Source of the DNA: Iris pallida
Taxonomy: Eukaryota > Streptophyta > Magnoliopsida > Asparagales > Iridaceae
DNA length: 64,000 nucleotides
NCBI GenBank assembly: GCA_029216955.1
Contig: JANAVB010044017.1
Location: 3,042,844-3,106,843 of the forward strand
Direction: 5' to 3'
Below the pieces are notes generated by a model, which was not told where the DNA came from, did not search any database, and worked only from the letters and a program-made list of their open reading frames with translations. How positions within the stretch are numbered: position 1 is the first letter of the stretch; each line of letters begins with the position of its first letter. Below are positions 24,430 to 34,936 of this stretch, one piece after another. The translations under genes were made by a program, and so were the position numbers.

Positions 24430-25658
24430 TCCTACCCAACTTAAAAGAATTTCGTCATCAAAATTAAGAATTAGTAGGGAGGTAAGGCACAAAGGGGTAT
24501 TGGTGAGGAACAATCATTCACAACGTTCAATATGGCTACTTAATGCAAGAATGAAAAATGATCAAGGATTGGAATCAAGATACTTGCAATAGGGAATAGT
24601 ATGGTTCAAGAGAAAATAAATAAATTTGAGACCTTAAAGTTATGGTCTCAAGAGAGTAGGTTGAGGGCACGATTTAGAGAACGAATTTGGCGCACACCTA
24701 AATTAAGCCTTTAGAAGGTCATGATAGGGCCGAGAAAAAGGACGAGTAGTTTAGGATGAAGATATAGCAACATCGAGTGATAATAGTCATAATCGATAGG
24801 AAAGCTGAAGAAAGTTTTAGTACAATGCTTTCGTCCTTCTAAAATAGGTGAAGGCGAAAGCAATAAGGAGTTCAAAAAGCGATATTATCGAGTACGAATA
24901 CGTGATTCAAAGACGACCGAAAAATTTCAAAGGAATTGTCAAGGCAGTCATGGATGGGATTCTAAAGGCCAAGTTTAATTATGTTCCATCCACGTAGAAT
25001 AATAGACAAAAGCGAACCAAAGTGCACTCGGTTGATCCGACCATCATGCACCGGTTCTGATTAGGCAATATGTTAGTGGGTCGACCCAAATAACATATGT
25101 CTTGAACAAGCTCGATAAAGGAATAAGCTTGCAAAAACTAGGCTATATTAGCATCATTAGTCTAGATAATAAATCATAGGCACGAGGGTAGATGAAATAA
25201 GAACCAATATTTATAGTCTAAGAGTCATAAGGATCTAAGTCTTATTTATTCTTATACCATCATTCTATGGTTTTATTGACCAAGGCTTGGTTGACTAAAT
25301 GGGTTAAATTCTTCTAGTCTATATGGTCTAGATAATACTATTTATATTCCCTTAATGGTTAAGGGTGTGTTAGGTCGTGGGGTATTCTACCCAACTTAAA
25401 GAATTAAGCTAAGGGTGTTGAGACATCTAACTAGTAGGGTCAATCTCTAGCAAGCACGAAGGGGAAGATAAGAATAATGATAGGAGGAATCAAGCAAGAT
25501 GTAATCAATGAGTCAAGTGAGAGTTCGAAGATGGAATCGAGATAGGAGGTCAAGCATGTGGATGAGATCCTAGACTTCTAATCCTACTCGCAGGCTTTCT
25601 TAGCACGGTAAAGTAACCAAACAATTTATCTTGACCTGCATGGGCCACCACAAAAACA
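24430..25658 (-). other. A-young internal region, non-coding
   Basis: 1229 bp without gag or pol. At the left edge the minus strand has a purine-rich run (AAGTTGGGTAGGA) as candidate polypurine tract, and AATTTCGTCATCAAAATT near 24449 matches the chromovirus motif. At the right edge the candidate primer site is at 25633-25651. Homologous to 1-1130. Confidence 0.8.
25633..25651 (-). other. Candidate primer-binding site of A-young
   Basis: GACCTGCATGGGCCACCAC on the plus strand, 7 nt before the LTR at 25659; same sequence and spacing as in A-old and B. Confidence 0.5.
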
Positions 25659-27075
25659 TGTAACGTCCCAGTCCCAAAATACGTAGGACTCGGAACGTAG
25701 ACATGCCAGTCGTAAAATAAATATACGTAAGCTGTAAAATGCAGTAGAACCATAACTAATCTCATCCACACAAATAAATGAATAAAAGATATCATATAAT
25801 AATAGTGAATTGTCTTGATACAATATGTTGGGCGAAGACAAATCCACTACCAACAAGTAAGAAAAATACATGGGAAATGAAATAATTTTGGCGAGCGAAG
25901 CGAAGACGATCCAAGTGCAATCATCCTCGAAGAAATAGCGATGAACACGGCTAGAGCTAGAACACCTGCGAAAGACAATAGCACACACCTAGCGAGATAA
26001 CCAGGTCCTCGGAGGGACGTAACAAGACACATAATATCATGCCATATAAACTGGATAAATATTGCTCAAATAAATAAGTCAATTGAATTATAACATGGTC
26101 CAATACATACCTATTGAACGAGCGTACCACCCCCCCAACCAAACAAGGACATGAGATGGTAAACTAATTCACAGTGACGTATCTTTCTATGCTATGAATC
26201 CAATATGGTATCCGGACCCCAACAAGGTTCAATACCTTCTCATCGAAGTAGTAAGTCACAGCTACAATCAAATAAGGACAAGATGTGACTAACTAATCCG
26301 CGACAAGTTATTGTTCCAAGCCACGGTCAGATACAAGTACTCAAACCAAAAGTACTCATACCTAACGGATAAAGGTGCATAACCGTTCTAAGTGAAATGT
26401 AGTTAAGAACAATCCTTCCTACGCATGGGCCCTTACTAAAAAGGATCGACATGGTCCCCCCTTGGGGCACCAGAGGCCCCATCAGTAAGAGCATAACGTT
26501 CAACAGAACGTTAGTGGCCGTCAGTAATCATGGATAATCTGACCCACATCTCCGGCGGAGCTCACAGGTTACAAAAGGGAAAGTGCATCGAAGCCCATAC
26601 GCTAAGGAATTGTCCACCCCGCCCAATGCCTACTATGTTGTATCCACAACGGAAAGCCTCTATAACCGCTAAGTCAAACTAAGCATGCAACCTCTATTAG
26701 CGGTTATTCCTATCGTACGTCTTGTACATACTGGTGGCCAGCCAATCACGCACGTCCGTGTTCTACATGCGACACACAACTTTGTGGTATAATGTGTCAA
26801 GGTCATGAATGCAACACACAAAGGTGGTTCCTTAAATCTAGGTTTAATGTGTAAGAAAAATAATGCATAGCAGAAAATATAAATGAACAGTAAGTTCTAA
26901 CAGGTTATGCCATGTATCACAGTTTATTTTGCATAAAAAAATAAATAATACATGAAATATGAGCTAAAATAAATAAACAACAAATGGCAAGGTGTCTTGC
27001 CTGGTAGGACGCCTGGTGTACTGCAATGATCAAGATGGCACAGATTTTGACTTCGGAGCAACAACTATGCAAGGT
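25659..27075 (-). repeat. A-young right LTR, distal part
   Basis: TGTAACGTCCCAG start; near copy of 10412-11800. Ends with the TSD AAGGT (27071-27075) of the chromovirus dimer; the sister LTR reads through the empty site at about 11800. ORFs here are chance. Confidence 0.88.
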
Positions 27076-29898
27076 TGTCACGACCCGATCCCAACAAGTT
27101 GGGTCGAACCGGATCATGCCCAGCCTGCACCGTTGTTGAGACGGCAGCAGTAAGCTATTCCAGTAGCAGGTAACCATACAACAACACTATATTTGTCACA
27201 ACTCAACATCGGGAAATTAAAACTTTATTAAACTTGAAATTTAAATACAACTGAAAGATGTTCTGAAATGAAACAACAGAATAAAAATGACGACAATGCA
27301 GAGAAAGAAAATCTATCTATCAGCCGGATCATCGGCCTCAGTCCCAACGTCCTCCAATGGGGACTCTGGCAGCACTACTGGGTACAGGACAGGGTCGTAG
27401 TAGCTGCTGATTAACAGCTCAGCATCCTCAATATCCCCTAAAAATATATCTCCAGTCAGGAGGGAGCAAAGTACAATTCATGCTAATTTAACAGTTAAAT
27501 TAAATAATAGAATCATGCAATTTTAAACAGTTTAAATATGATCAGTTTTCAGCAGTAAAACAGTGTGATTTGAACAGGCAATGAAATATGACCGGCTTGG
27601 GTTTGTTACAGTAAAGGATAGGAGATTTGTTACAGTATGGTCATACTCATTACACTATTCCCCCAGTCCCCAGTAGTTACAGTGCTCTCAGAGAGAGTTT
27701 CGTGTTTGCATCGTGGTTTAAACTTGCAGTAAAACGATTAATTAAATAACTGTAAACTAACACAAACTATACTCGCCTCAAAGAATTTGACTGGAGAGGT
27801 AGAAGGCTTCGAGACAGGAAATCAGAATCGTCCTCGAATTCCTATATTCGAGAAATTGACTCAGATTCCAGGTTTACCAATCTAGCTACACTAGTTGAAA
27901 TCTCTATTTGTGTCCTAATCCAATTTTAATTCTTTTAATTAACCAAACACCAAAAATACGATTATTTGTGCATTGATTTAGTACAAGGAAAAAAGGTCGT
28001 TTTAAACTTTTGAATTCGGAAAACTTCGTCGATACCAGATTAATTTTTAAAACTTGGTATTTTCATAGTTTATAAACATAAAGCTAATTTTCTTATTTAG
28101 TGAGAAATACATGATTTTTAATTAAATAAAACTTGTCAATTTTAGGTGAGAAAATCTTAATTATTTTATACGAAAAATACTTTTTATTCAATTTACTCGT
28201 TTTAATAGAAAAACTCGCAAAACCAGAAATAACAAAAAATCTACGCTACCAAATACAGTTACAGACCACAGCCAGCTGGGCTTATGCCCATTACAATTTA
28301 TTTACATAAATTGAAATAAGACAAAATTGCCATTAGTCCTAAACTTAAAATATGAATAAAATATAAACAGAATTAATTAGTAAAAATAAACATAAATATA
28401 GAGTCTCAGATATGGTCCAATCCTCAACTGGGCTAATGCCTTAACGTCCGGGCGAAGCCGGTTTCGTTTGCACTTAGCCGGGTCCATTGACCGATACGGT
28501 CGTCACCCAAAATAAAATATCAAATAAAATTCCGAAATCTATTTTAAATTCATTTTTAAAATGATCTAGAATTTACGGAAAAATTCGGCAGCATCTCCTC
28601 TGTTTTTTTGATCAACCCAAAAACTGCGAAATAGCGCCGATACTTTCCTACAAATCCCAAACCAGGGAAACCCAAATATGTATATATATAATAATCCACA
28701 ACCAAACCATAGAATAATCAGAACGACCCGAATAATTTTCGGAAGTCCGATTCTAACCCAAAAACTCACAGAACGCTACCGGAAAAATCCGGAAAGCCAA
28801 AACATACCAAAAACCAATTCCCAAAATATTCCGAAAATCCAAAATAATCCACAGAACCTTTCCGAAGGTTCCAAAAAAATACGACGTCGCTAAAACCGAA
28901 TTCCCAAAGGGAATCGGGGACCATTTCTCATTATAGACTAGAATAAAAATGGGCGGGACAGGGGTTATACCTCAGGTTGCCCGGCTAGAGCTCTCAGATG
29001 AAATAATATAAAGAATCGGAGATCCGGACAGCAAATTAATCCCAGAACAGCGCTGTTTCGGAGTCCGAGCCGCGACGGGGTGCTGGGACAGCAGCGAACA
29101 GCAGCAACGCTGCCACAGAACAGCAGATCGGGTCACGGGGTCGCGACCAGGGGAGTGCGCGGACTAGGGCACGCGCCTAGGTCAGCGAGGAAGTCGGCCA
29201 GAGAGGCCGCGCTGGGAGGAGGCCGCACGGAGAGGCTCGCAGCTCGCGGGGGTGGCGCGCGGCTTGGGCACGGCCGGCAGGGGGGTCGCCGGCGGGTTTC
29301 AGCCCGGAGGGCGCTGGCGGCGCGAAGGGGGCCGACAGGGGGTCGGGCGCGGCTGCGCCGGTGGGTGGCGACGGCGGCGTCGGGCCGGGGGTTGGCGTCG
29401 ACCCGAAGGTTAGAGTCGGACGGAAAGGGAGTTGTGAGAGTGGTGAGGGAAAAGAGAGGGTTTGGGAGAGAAGAGTTGGTTGCTTCTCTTAAAGAAGAAG
29501 GAGAGAGTGGGGGTTCTGTTAGGTGGTGGGGGTTGGATTATAGGAAGTTATAAGGTGCTGATGATGGGAGTGATGGAGAAGTGTGTGTGGGTGAGAGGGA
29601 ATGGAGGAGAAAAAGTGGGGAGAAGAATAGGGCTGGCTTGCTTGAACGTGTGGGAGTGTGCTGGTCCTACGGGACCAGCTCTCCAACAGTAAATATTTTT
29701 TTTTAAATTAGCCAAGTCAGAATTAAATAGGAAAGGGGGTTCGGGCTCAGGCCTGGGTCTGGGTTCGGACTCGGGTCTGGGTTCGAACTCAAAAATCCTT
29801 GTTATATTATTTTCGAAAGAATTTTAACACTTAAAGATATTATAATAATAATAATAAAAATACAGATATTAATTAATACACAAGAAATGGGTTTCACA
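27076..29898 (-). repeat. Chromovirus LTR 1 (left)
   Basis: TGTCACGACCCG...GGGTTTCACA. Three parts: AT-rich half, then a strongly GC-rich block (about 29050-29420), then a short tail with repeated GGGTTCGGACTCGGG-like runs (29728-29790). ORFs in the GC block look compositional. Confidence 0.93.
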
Positions 29899-29937
29899 AT
29901 CTTTCCTCCTTAGAAAATTTTGTCCTCGAAATTTAAA
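29899..29937 (-). other. Chromovirus copy 1 polypurine tract and adjoining conserved motif
   Basis: The minus strand reads CTAAGGAGGAAAGAT directly before the LTR. Next to it AAATTTCGAGGACAAAATTT, a motif that from memory is typical of the end of Tekay/Del elements. Equivalent at 37758-37797. Confidence 0.75.
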
Positions 29938-30037
29938 AACAAGGTTAGGGATTACCTTAAGTCTCAAACAAGTACGGGTTCTGCTCCCGCATCTGGTCTT
30001 CTCGCTCCCAGGTCGACACGCCTGGTGAGTTGTGCCG

Positions 30038-31708
30038 TCACATCACTCTGACTATTGGCGTCACGGTGTTCCTGGTTCTCTTCTCGCCTATGTCCAAAAT
30101 TGCCACTGGCTTCTCTGGCACTGTGAGGCTAGGTCCAATCTTCAGCTCTGAATGGTCCAAGATATGGCTCGGGTCTGGGATGTAGCGTCTCAGCTGCGAG
30201 ACGTGGAAGGCGTTGTGGACGCCTTCGAGACTTGGGGGTAGAGCCACCCGATAAGCCACTTCTCCAATCCTGCTAAGTACTTCAAATGGACCAATGTACC
30301 TGGGGCTTAACTTTCCTGCTCTGCCGAAACAGATTGTTCCTCTGGTAGGTGAGATCTTCACAAACACATTGTCGTCTTCTTCAAACTCCAAAGGCCGTCT
30401 GCTGCAATCGGCCCAATGCTTCTGTCTGTCTTGGGCTATCCGGAGCTTGTCTCTGATCATTCTCACCTTTTCTGCTGCTTCGGTCACCATCTCAGGTCCA
30501 AGCAACACTCGTTCTCCGACGTCGTCCCAGGCAAGTGGAGTACGGCAACGACGTCCATAGAGTGCCTCGAACGGTGTCATCCTGATGCTAGCTTGGTAGC
30601 TGTTGTTGTAAGAGAACTCTACCAAGTACAAATGGTCTTCCCAAGACCCTCCAAATTCTAGGACGTAGGATCTCAGCATATCTTCTAGCGTCTGGATGGT
30701 TCTCTCAGATTGCCCGTCAGTCTGAGGGTGGAAGGCGGTGTTGAACTTCAGTTGGGTTACCAAGCTGTCACGCAAACTCTTCCAAAAGTGAGATGTAAAT
30801 CTAGTATCTCTGTCAGATACGATACTTACCGGAACTCCATGAATCCGGTAGATGTGCCGCATGTACAGTGCTACCAACTTCTCGATGGATAAACCAACCT
30901 TAAAGGGGATAAAGTGAGCTGACTTCGTCAGTCGGTCCACTATAACCCAAATGGCATCCTTCCCTCCTTGGGATCGAGGCAGTCCCGATACAAAATCTAT
31001 CGTTATGTGCTCCCATTTCCACTCCGGAATGTTAAACGGCTGCAATAATTCTGCTGGTCTCTGTCTGCTAGCTTTAACTTGCTGACAAATTAAACATCTA
31101 GCCACATACCTGGATACGTCCTTCTTCATTCTGTACCACCATACTATAGTCCGCATATCCCGGTACATTTTGTTGGCTCCTGGATGTATGGAATACTGCG
31201 ACTGGTGCGCTTCTTGCATCAGCTCGTTCCTCAGTTCGCCAGTTGGTACGTAAAGCCTCGTACCATTCTTCAATGCTTCGTCGTTGGCGATTGAGAATCC
31301 TTCAAGTGTTCCTGCCAACACTTGGTCTCTAAGTTTGCAAAGCGTCTCGTCTTGGAATTGTGTCTCCTTGATCCTGTCCATAAGACTCGAACGCACTTGC
31401 AACTGGATCAATGATGATTCCTCTCCTGGTACGATGGCTTCTCTTCCAAGTTTCTTCATCTCCTCCTCGGGCAGTACAATTTCTAATCCAAGCTTCTCTA
31501 TGTCCTCCAGCAAATGGTGCTCCTTGGTCAAGAACATTGCCATCGGGTATCGACTAAGTGCATCTGCAACAACATTAGCCTTACCCGGATGATACTGCAG
31601 GTTGATATCAAAGTCCTTCATTAGCTCCAGCCATCGTCTTTGTCTCATGTTCAGCTCCTTCTGAGTGAAAACATATTTCAAACTTTTGTGGTCCGTAAAT
31701 ATTTCCAC
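30038..31708 (-). pseudogene. Chromovirus copy 1: end of RNase H, integrase, start of chromodomain region
   Basis: A long open frame of 556 residues. It starts within RNase H ([33 protein letters not shown]). The integrase zinc domain follows ([22 protein letters not shown]), then the catalytic core: TIDFVSGLP (Asp), IVSDRDTRF (Asp), [11 protein letters not shown] (Glu). [13 protein letters not shown] and [12 protein letters not shown] are the usual C-terminal words. It ends at VRVM where copy 2 continues with Trp, so a TGG-to-TGA change removes the rest of the chromodomain-like tail. Upstream, a TAG shared with copy 2 interrupts RNase H. The integrase itself appears unbroken. Confidence 0.9.
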
Positions 31709-31732
31709 TCTCTCTTCATACAGGTAGTGCTT

Positions 31733-32116
31733 CTATAGCTTCAAAGCAAATATCACCGCTGCAAGCTCCAAATCATGTGTGGGGTAGTTCTTCTCATGAG
31801 TCCGTAATTGTCTAGATGTATAGGCAATTACTTTCCCGTGTTGTTGAAGAACGCAACCCAGTCCTTTTCCGGAAGCATCACTATAGATTGAGAAACCGCC
31901 GGTACCTACGGATAGCGCAAGTATCGGCGCCGTTGTAAGCCTCTTCTTCAGTTCCTCAAAAGCTGACTGGCATGCTTCAGACCATATGAACTCCTCGTTC
32001 TTCCTGGTAAGCTTCGTCATTGGCTTCGCAATCTTGGAGAAATCCTTCACGAACTTCCGGTAGTAGTCAGCTAGTCCCAAAAAGCTCCTGATCTCTGCAA
32101 CCGAGCTTGGTGCAGT
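31733..32116 (-). pseudogene. Chromovirus copy 1: RT end and RNase H N-terminal half
   Basis: [17 protein letters not shown] is the RT connection, then [18 protein letters not shown] with the first RNase H Asp and [13 protein letters not shown]. The frame closes at a TAG (about 31730) that copy 2 also has; the residue expected there in the family is Trp. A second TAG at 32115-32117 divides it from the RT frame, where copy 2 has Trp. Confidence 0.88.
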
Positions 32117-32767
32117 CTACTTCTCAATAGCAACTATCTTCTTTGGATCCACCGAAATTCCTTTTCCTGTGACAACATGGCCCAAAAATTCCACTGTGTC
32201 TAAAAAGAATTCGTATTTGGATAGCTTACCATAGAGCTTCTCCTTCCTCAAGGTACTCAGCACTTTCCTCAAGTGCTCTTCATGCTCTTCCTCCGTCTTC
32301 GAGTAGACCAGTATGTCATCGATGAAGACAACAACAAACTGATCCAGATATTCATGGAAAACCTTGTTCATGAGGTTCATGAATACCGTAGGAGCATTTG
32401 TCAGTCCAAACGGCATGACCAAGAATTCAAATTGTCCATACTTGGTGTTGAACGCCGTCTTGGGAATATCCTCCTTCCTGACCTTAATTTGATGGTAGCC
32501 TGATCTGAGATCTATCTTTAAAAATACCTTGGCTCCGCTCAGTTGATCAAACAGGTCGTCGATCCGGGGCAGGGGGTACTTGTTCTTGATGGTGATGTTG
32601 TTCGGCGCCTGGTAGTCGATGCACATCCGTACAGTTCCATCCTTCTTGGGCACGAACAAAACTGGTGCTCCCAGGGTGAAGCTCCGTCTCTGATAAATCC
32701 TTGTGCCTTCAGCTCGTCGATCTGATCCTTCACCTCCTTGGCCTCCTTGGGGTTGACTCTGTAGCAT
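32117..32767 (-). pseudogene. Chromovirus copy 1 reverse transcriptase
   Basis: [31 protein letters not shown] (first Asp), [17 protein letters not shown] and the active site [13 protein letters not shown] appear in order, then [19 protein letters not shown]. One C of a four-C run is missing near 32671 relative to copy 2 (about 40533), which shifts the frame at the protease-RT junction. Confidence 0.9.
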
Positions 32768-33657
32768 CCCCGGGAAATAGAAGAAGAGCCGGGTACTAGA
32801 TCGATGGTGAATTCCATACCTCGATCCGGCGGTAATCCTGGAAGACTACCTGGAAAGACGTCCATAAATTCTGCAATGATAGGGTGAGGAGGCCCGGGTT
32901 CTTCGGTGATAGAGGAGTAGGAAATACTCTTCATATCTTCCGGAGCCCGAGAGATTTCAAACTCCGGTTCTCCTGGTGGGCTGAAGATTACACATCCTCG
33001 GTGACAATCTATCAGCGCATGCTGTTCACTTAACCAGTCCATCCCTAGGACTACATCATAGTTGGGCAGGGGCATCACTAGTAAAGGTGTTGAGAACTGA
33101 TGGCCAGAGATGGTTATGGGACAATTACAAGCTTCAGTGATGGGTATAGTTCCACCACCGGTCATAACTCTACTAATCACCTTGCTAAGTCCCGAGTCTA
33201 TGTGGTGTACAGACATAAACTTTGATGATATAAAACTATATGATACACCCGAGTCAAATAATGCTAGAGCAGGATGTAAAAACACATAAATGGAACCTGT
33301 GATGACATCTGCGGTGGGTTCTTGCTCTGGCTCCTGTTCATCAGCTGCTAGGGCAAAAGCTCGCCCGGTCTTCTGCTGGTGCTGTCCAAACTGTTGTTGC
33401 TGAGTAGGTAGGGGAGCTCTTTGCTGGTTGGTTCCGGTCCGGTGGGCTGACATGGGACAATCTTTCACTTAGTGGGTGGCAGACCCACAGACTAGGCAGT
33501 GTCCTAGCCTCTTTCTGCAGATATTCGACTGATGCCCTGGCCTCTTGTAATAGTCACAGACAGGGATCTGCTTCTGGTGTGCTCTGTCATTGGTTCTCCC
33601 CTGATGATGATGCTGCTGGTGGTGCGAGGGCCTGTTGCTGTTGTTGTTGGGCCTCTT
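32768..33657 (-). pseudogene. Chromovirus copy 1: zinc knuckle and aspartic protease
   Basis: After a TAG at about 33658-33660 (shared with copy 2), a Gln/His-rich stretch leads to a knuckle region around CLVCGSATH. Here a TAG interrupts just before VKDCPMS (about 33470); copy 2 has Gln there. The protease motif is ALFDSGVSYSFIS (about 33220-33260), followed by [18 protein letters not shown] linker words ([16 protein letters not shown]) follow. Confidence 0.85.
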
Positions 33658-34221
33658 CTAACTACCCTGGAAGTTGCTAGTTCCAGGATACTCCCTCTTG
33701 GAACGAGAAGGCTGGCTCTCCTCCACGTCTTGAGCTCGGATCAGGATCCTCTCATAAGTCTTTGCGCCACCTGCGATCACAGGGGTACGAATCTCTTCTC
33801 GTAAGCCATACCTGAATCGCTCAGCACGATCCTTGGGGTCGGCTACCAGGTTCTGGACAAAGCGGCTTAGTCGGCCAAACTCTGTCGTATATTCGCTGAC
33901 CGTCATGTTTCCCTGCTTCAGGTTCTGGAATTGCCTCTCCATTTCCCGCATCTCCAATGTTGGAAAGAACTTCCTGCGGAACAGCTTCTTGAAGGTGTCC
34001 CAGTCGAGCTGCTTGTCCTGGAGTCGGGGTTCATTTTGATACCAGGTGCTCGCCACATCCTGTAGTTGGAGTCCTACAGCTTCAGTCTTGAGGTCCTCGG
34101 GGAGTCGAGCGACGCTCAAGAGACACTCCATATGGTCTAGCCATTCATCAGCGTAGATGATATCCTCGGTTCCTTTGAAAGGTCGAGGGTCTTGCTTCTT
34201 AAAGCTTTCTATATCTCCAAC
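33658..34221 (-). pseudogene. Chromovirus copy 1 gag, second segment (core)
   Basis: Retrotransposon gag core: DPRPFKGTEDIIYADEWLDH, VASTWYQNEP, WDTFKKLFRRKFFP, MERQFQNLKQG, MTVSEYTTEF, then GLREEIRTPV. The frame is open from 34227 to a TAG at 33658. A short ATG-initiated reading from 34227 is possible, but the family gag starts further upstream. A candidate intron (34222-34296) would join it in frame to the first segment. Confidence 0.85.
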
Positions 34222-34296
34222 CTTCATGCAATAATACGCCTCTAATCAAAAAAATGGCCTTAATGAAATATAACTTAACTCCTAAATCATGCTTAC
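34222..34296 (-). other. Candidate 75-bp phase-0 intron in chromovirus gag, copy 1
   Basis: The minus strand has a donor CCAAG|GTAAGC and an acceptor ATGAAG|GTTGGAG, with in-frame stops between. Excision keeps one frame between the two gag segments. The same length and sites occur in copy 2 (42083-42157). Inference; no transcript data. Confidence 0.4.
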
Positions 34297-34749
34297 CTTG
34301 GCAGGTCGTGGCTCTGATGAAGTGGTTCTTCCTCTCTCGAGGGCAGCCATGGCCACGTTGTGGGCATTCTCCATACCTTCTCTCATAATCGCGATCTGCT
34401 CGCGATGGGCTTCAGCTTGGGCAGCAGTCTGCTCTCTATAGGCTTCTGCTTGAGCTCTCTGTGCTTCAAGCACTCCTCGTAGCATTCCTACTAGGTCAGT
34501 AGGATCTACGGGTACTGGTGGGGCAGTTGCTGCGGCCACTACTACAGGGGTCTGTGGCTCAGCCTGGGATTGCACAGGTTCCACCGTTTGCACTGTAGAA
34601 GCGTAAACGGGCCGGGGAGCTGGTGCAGCATGCGGACGGTCTGTCAGCTGCAAGGAAGGTGGGTCCCGGCGTGCTTGAGAAGGGGTGTGATCAGTTGATG
34701 ACACCTCATCGTCAGCATGGCCGGATCGGGTAGTCTTTCCTTTGGCCAT
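34297..34749 (-). pseudogene. Chromovirus copy 1 gag, N-terminal segment
   Basis: Starts at the ATG at 34749 (MAKGKTTRSGHADD). Ala/Pro/Gln-rich, with a repetitive coiled-coil-like run AQAEAYREQTAAQAEAHREQ. Open to a stop just past the candidate splice donor. About 190 bp separates the ATG from the LTR, a short leader. Copy 2's counterpart carries internal stops. Confidence 0.75.
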
Positions 34750-34909
34750 GATCTGGAAGGTTTAGGGTACATACATAAGCAAGGTATCCTACCAGTCTAT
34801 AATCGACCAAAAATATTTATTTATATAATTCGGTCCTATATCGTGACAAATCAATGTTCTAGTGTTCTAATTGTTTCTAGGTATGTTTTCCTAAGTTGTC
34901 GTATGAAAC

Positions 34910-34928
34910 GACCTACATGGGCCACCAC
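34910..34928 (-). other. Candidate primer-binding site, chromovirus copy 1
   Basis: GACCTACATGGGCCACCAC (one base from the copy 2 form), 8 nt before the LTR at 34937. Minus strand begins TGGTGGCCC. Not the usual iMet site. Confidence 0.55.
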
Positions 34929-34936
34929 TAAAAACA

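Noticed and set aside
29080..29553. Arg/Gly-rich plus-strand ORF, with copies at 37016-37414 and 44802-45143
   Set aside because: Lies in the GC-rich part of all three chromovirus LTRs and changes length and frame between copies; composition explains it.
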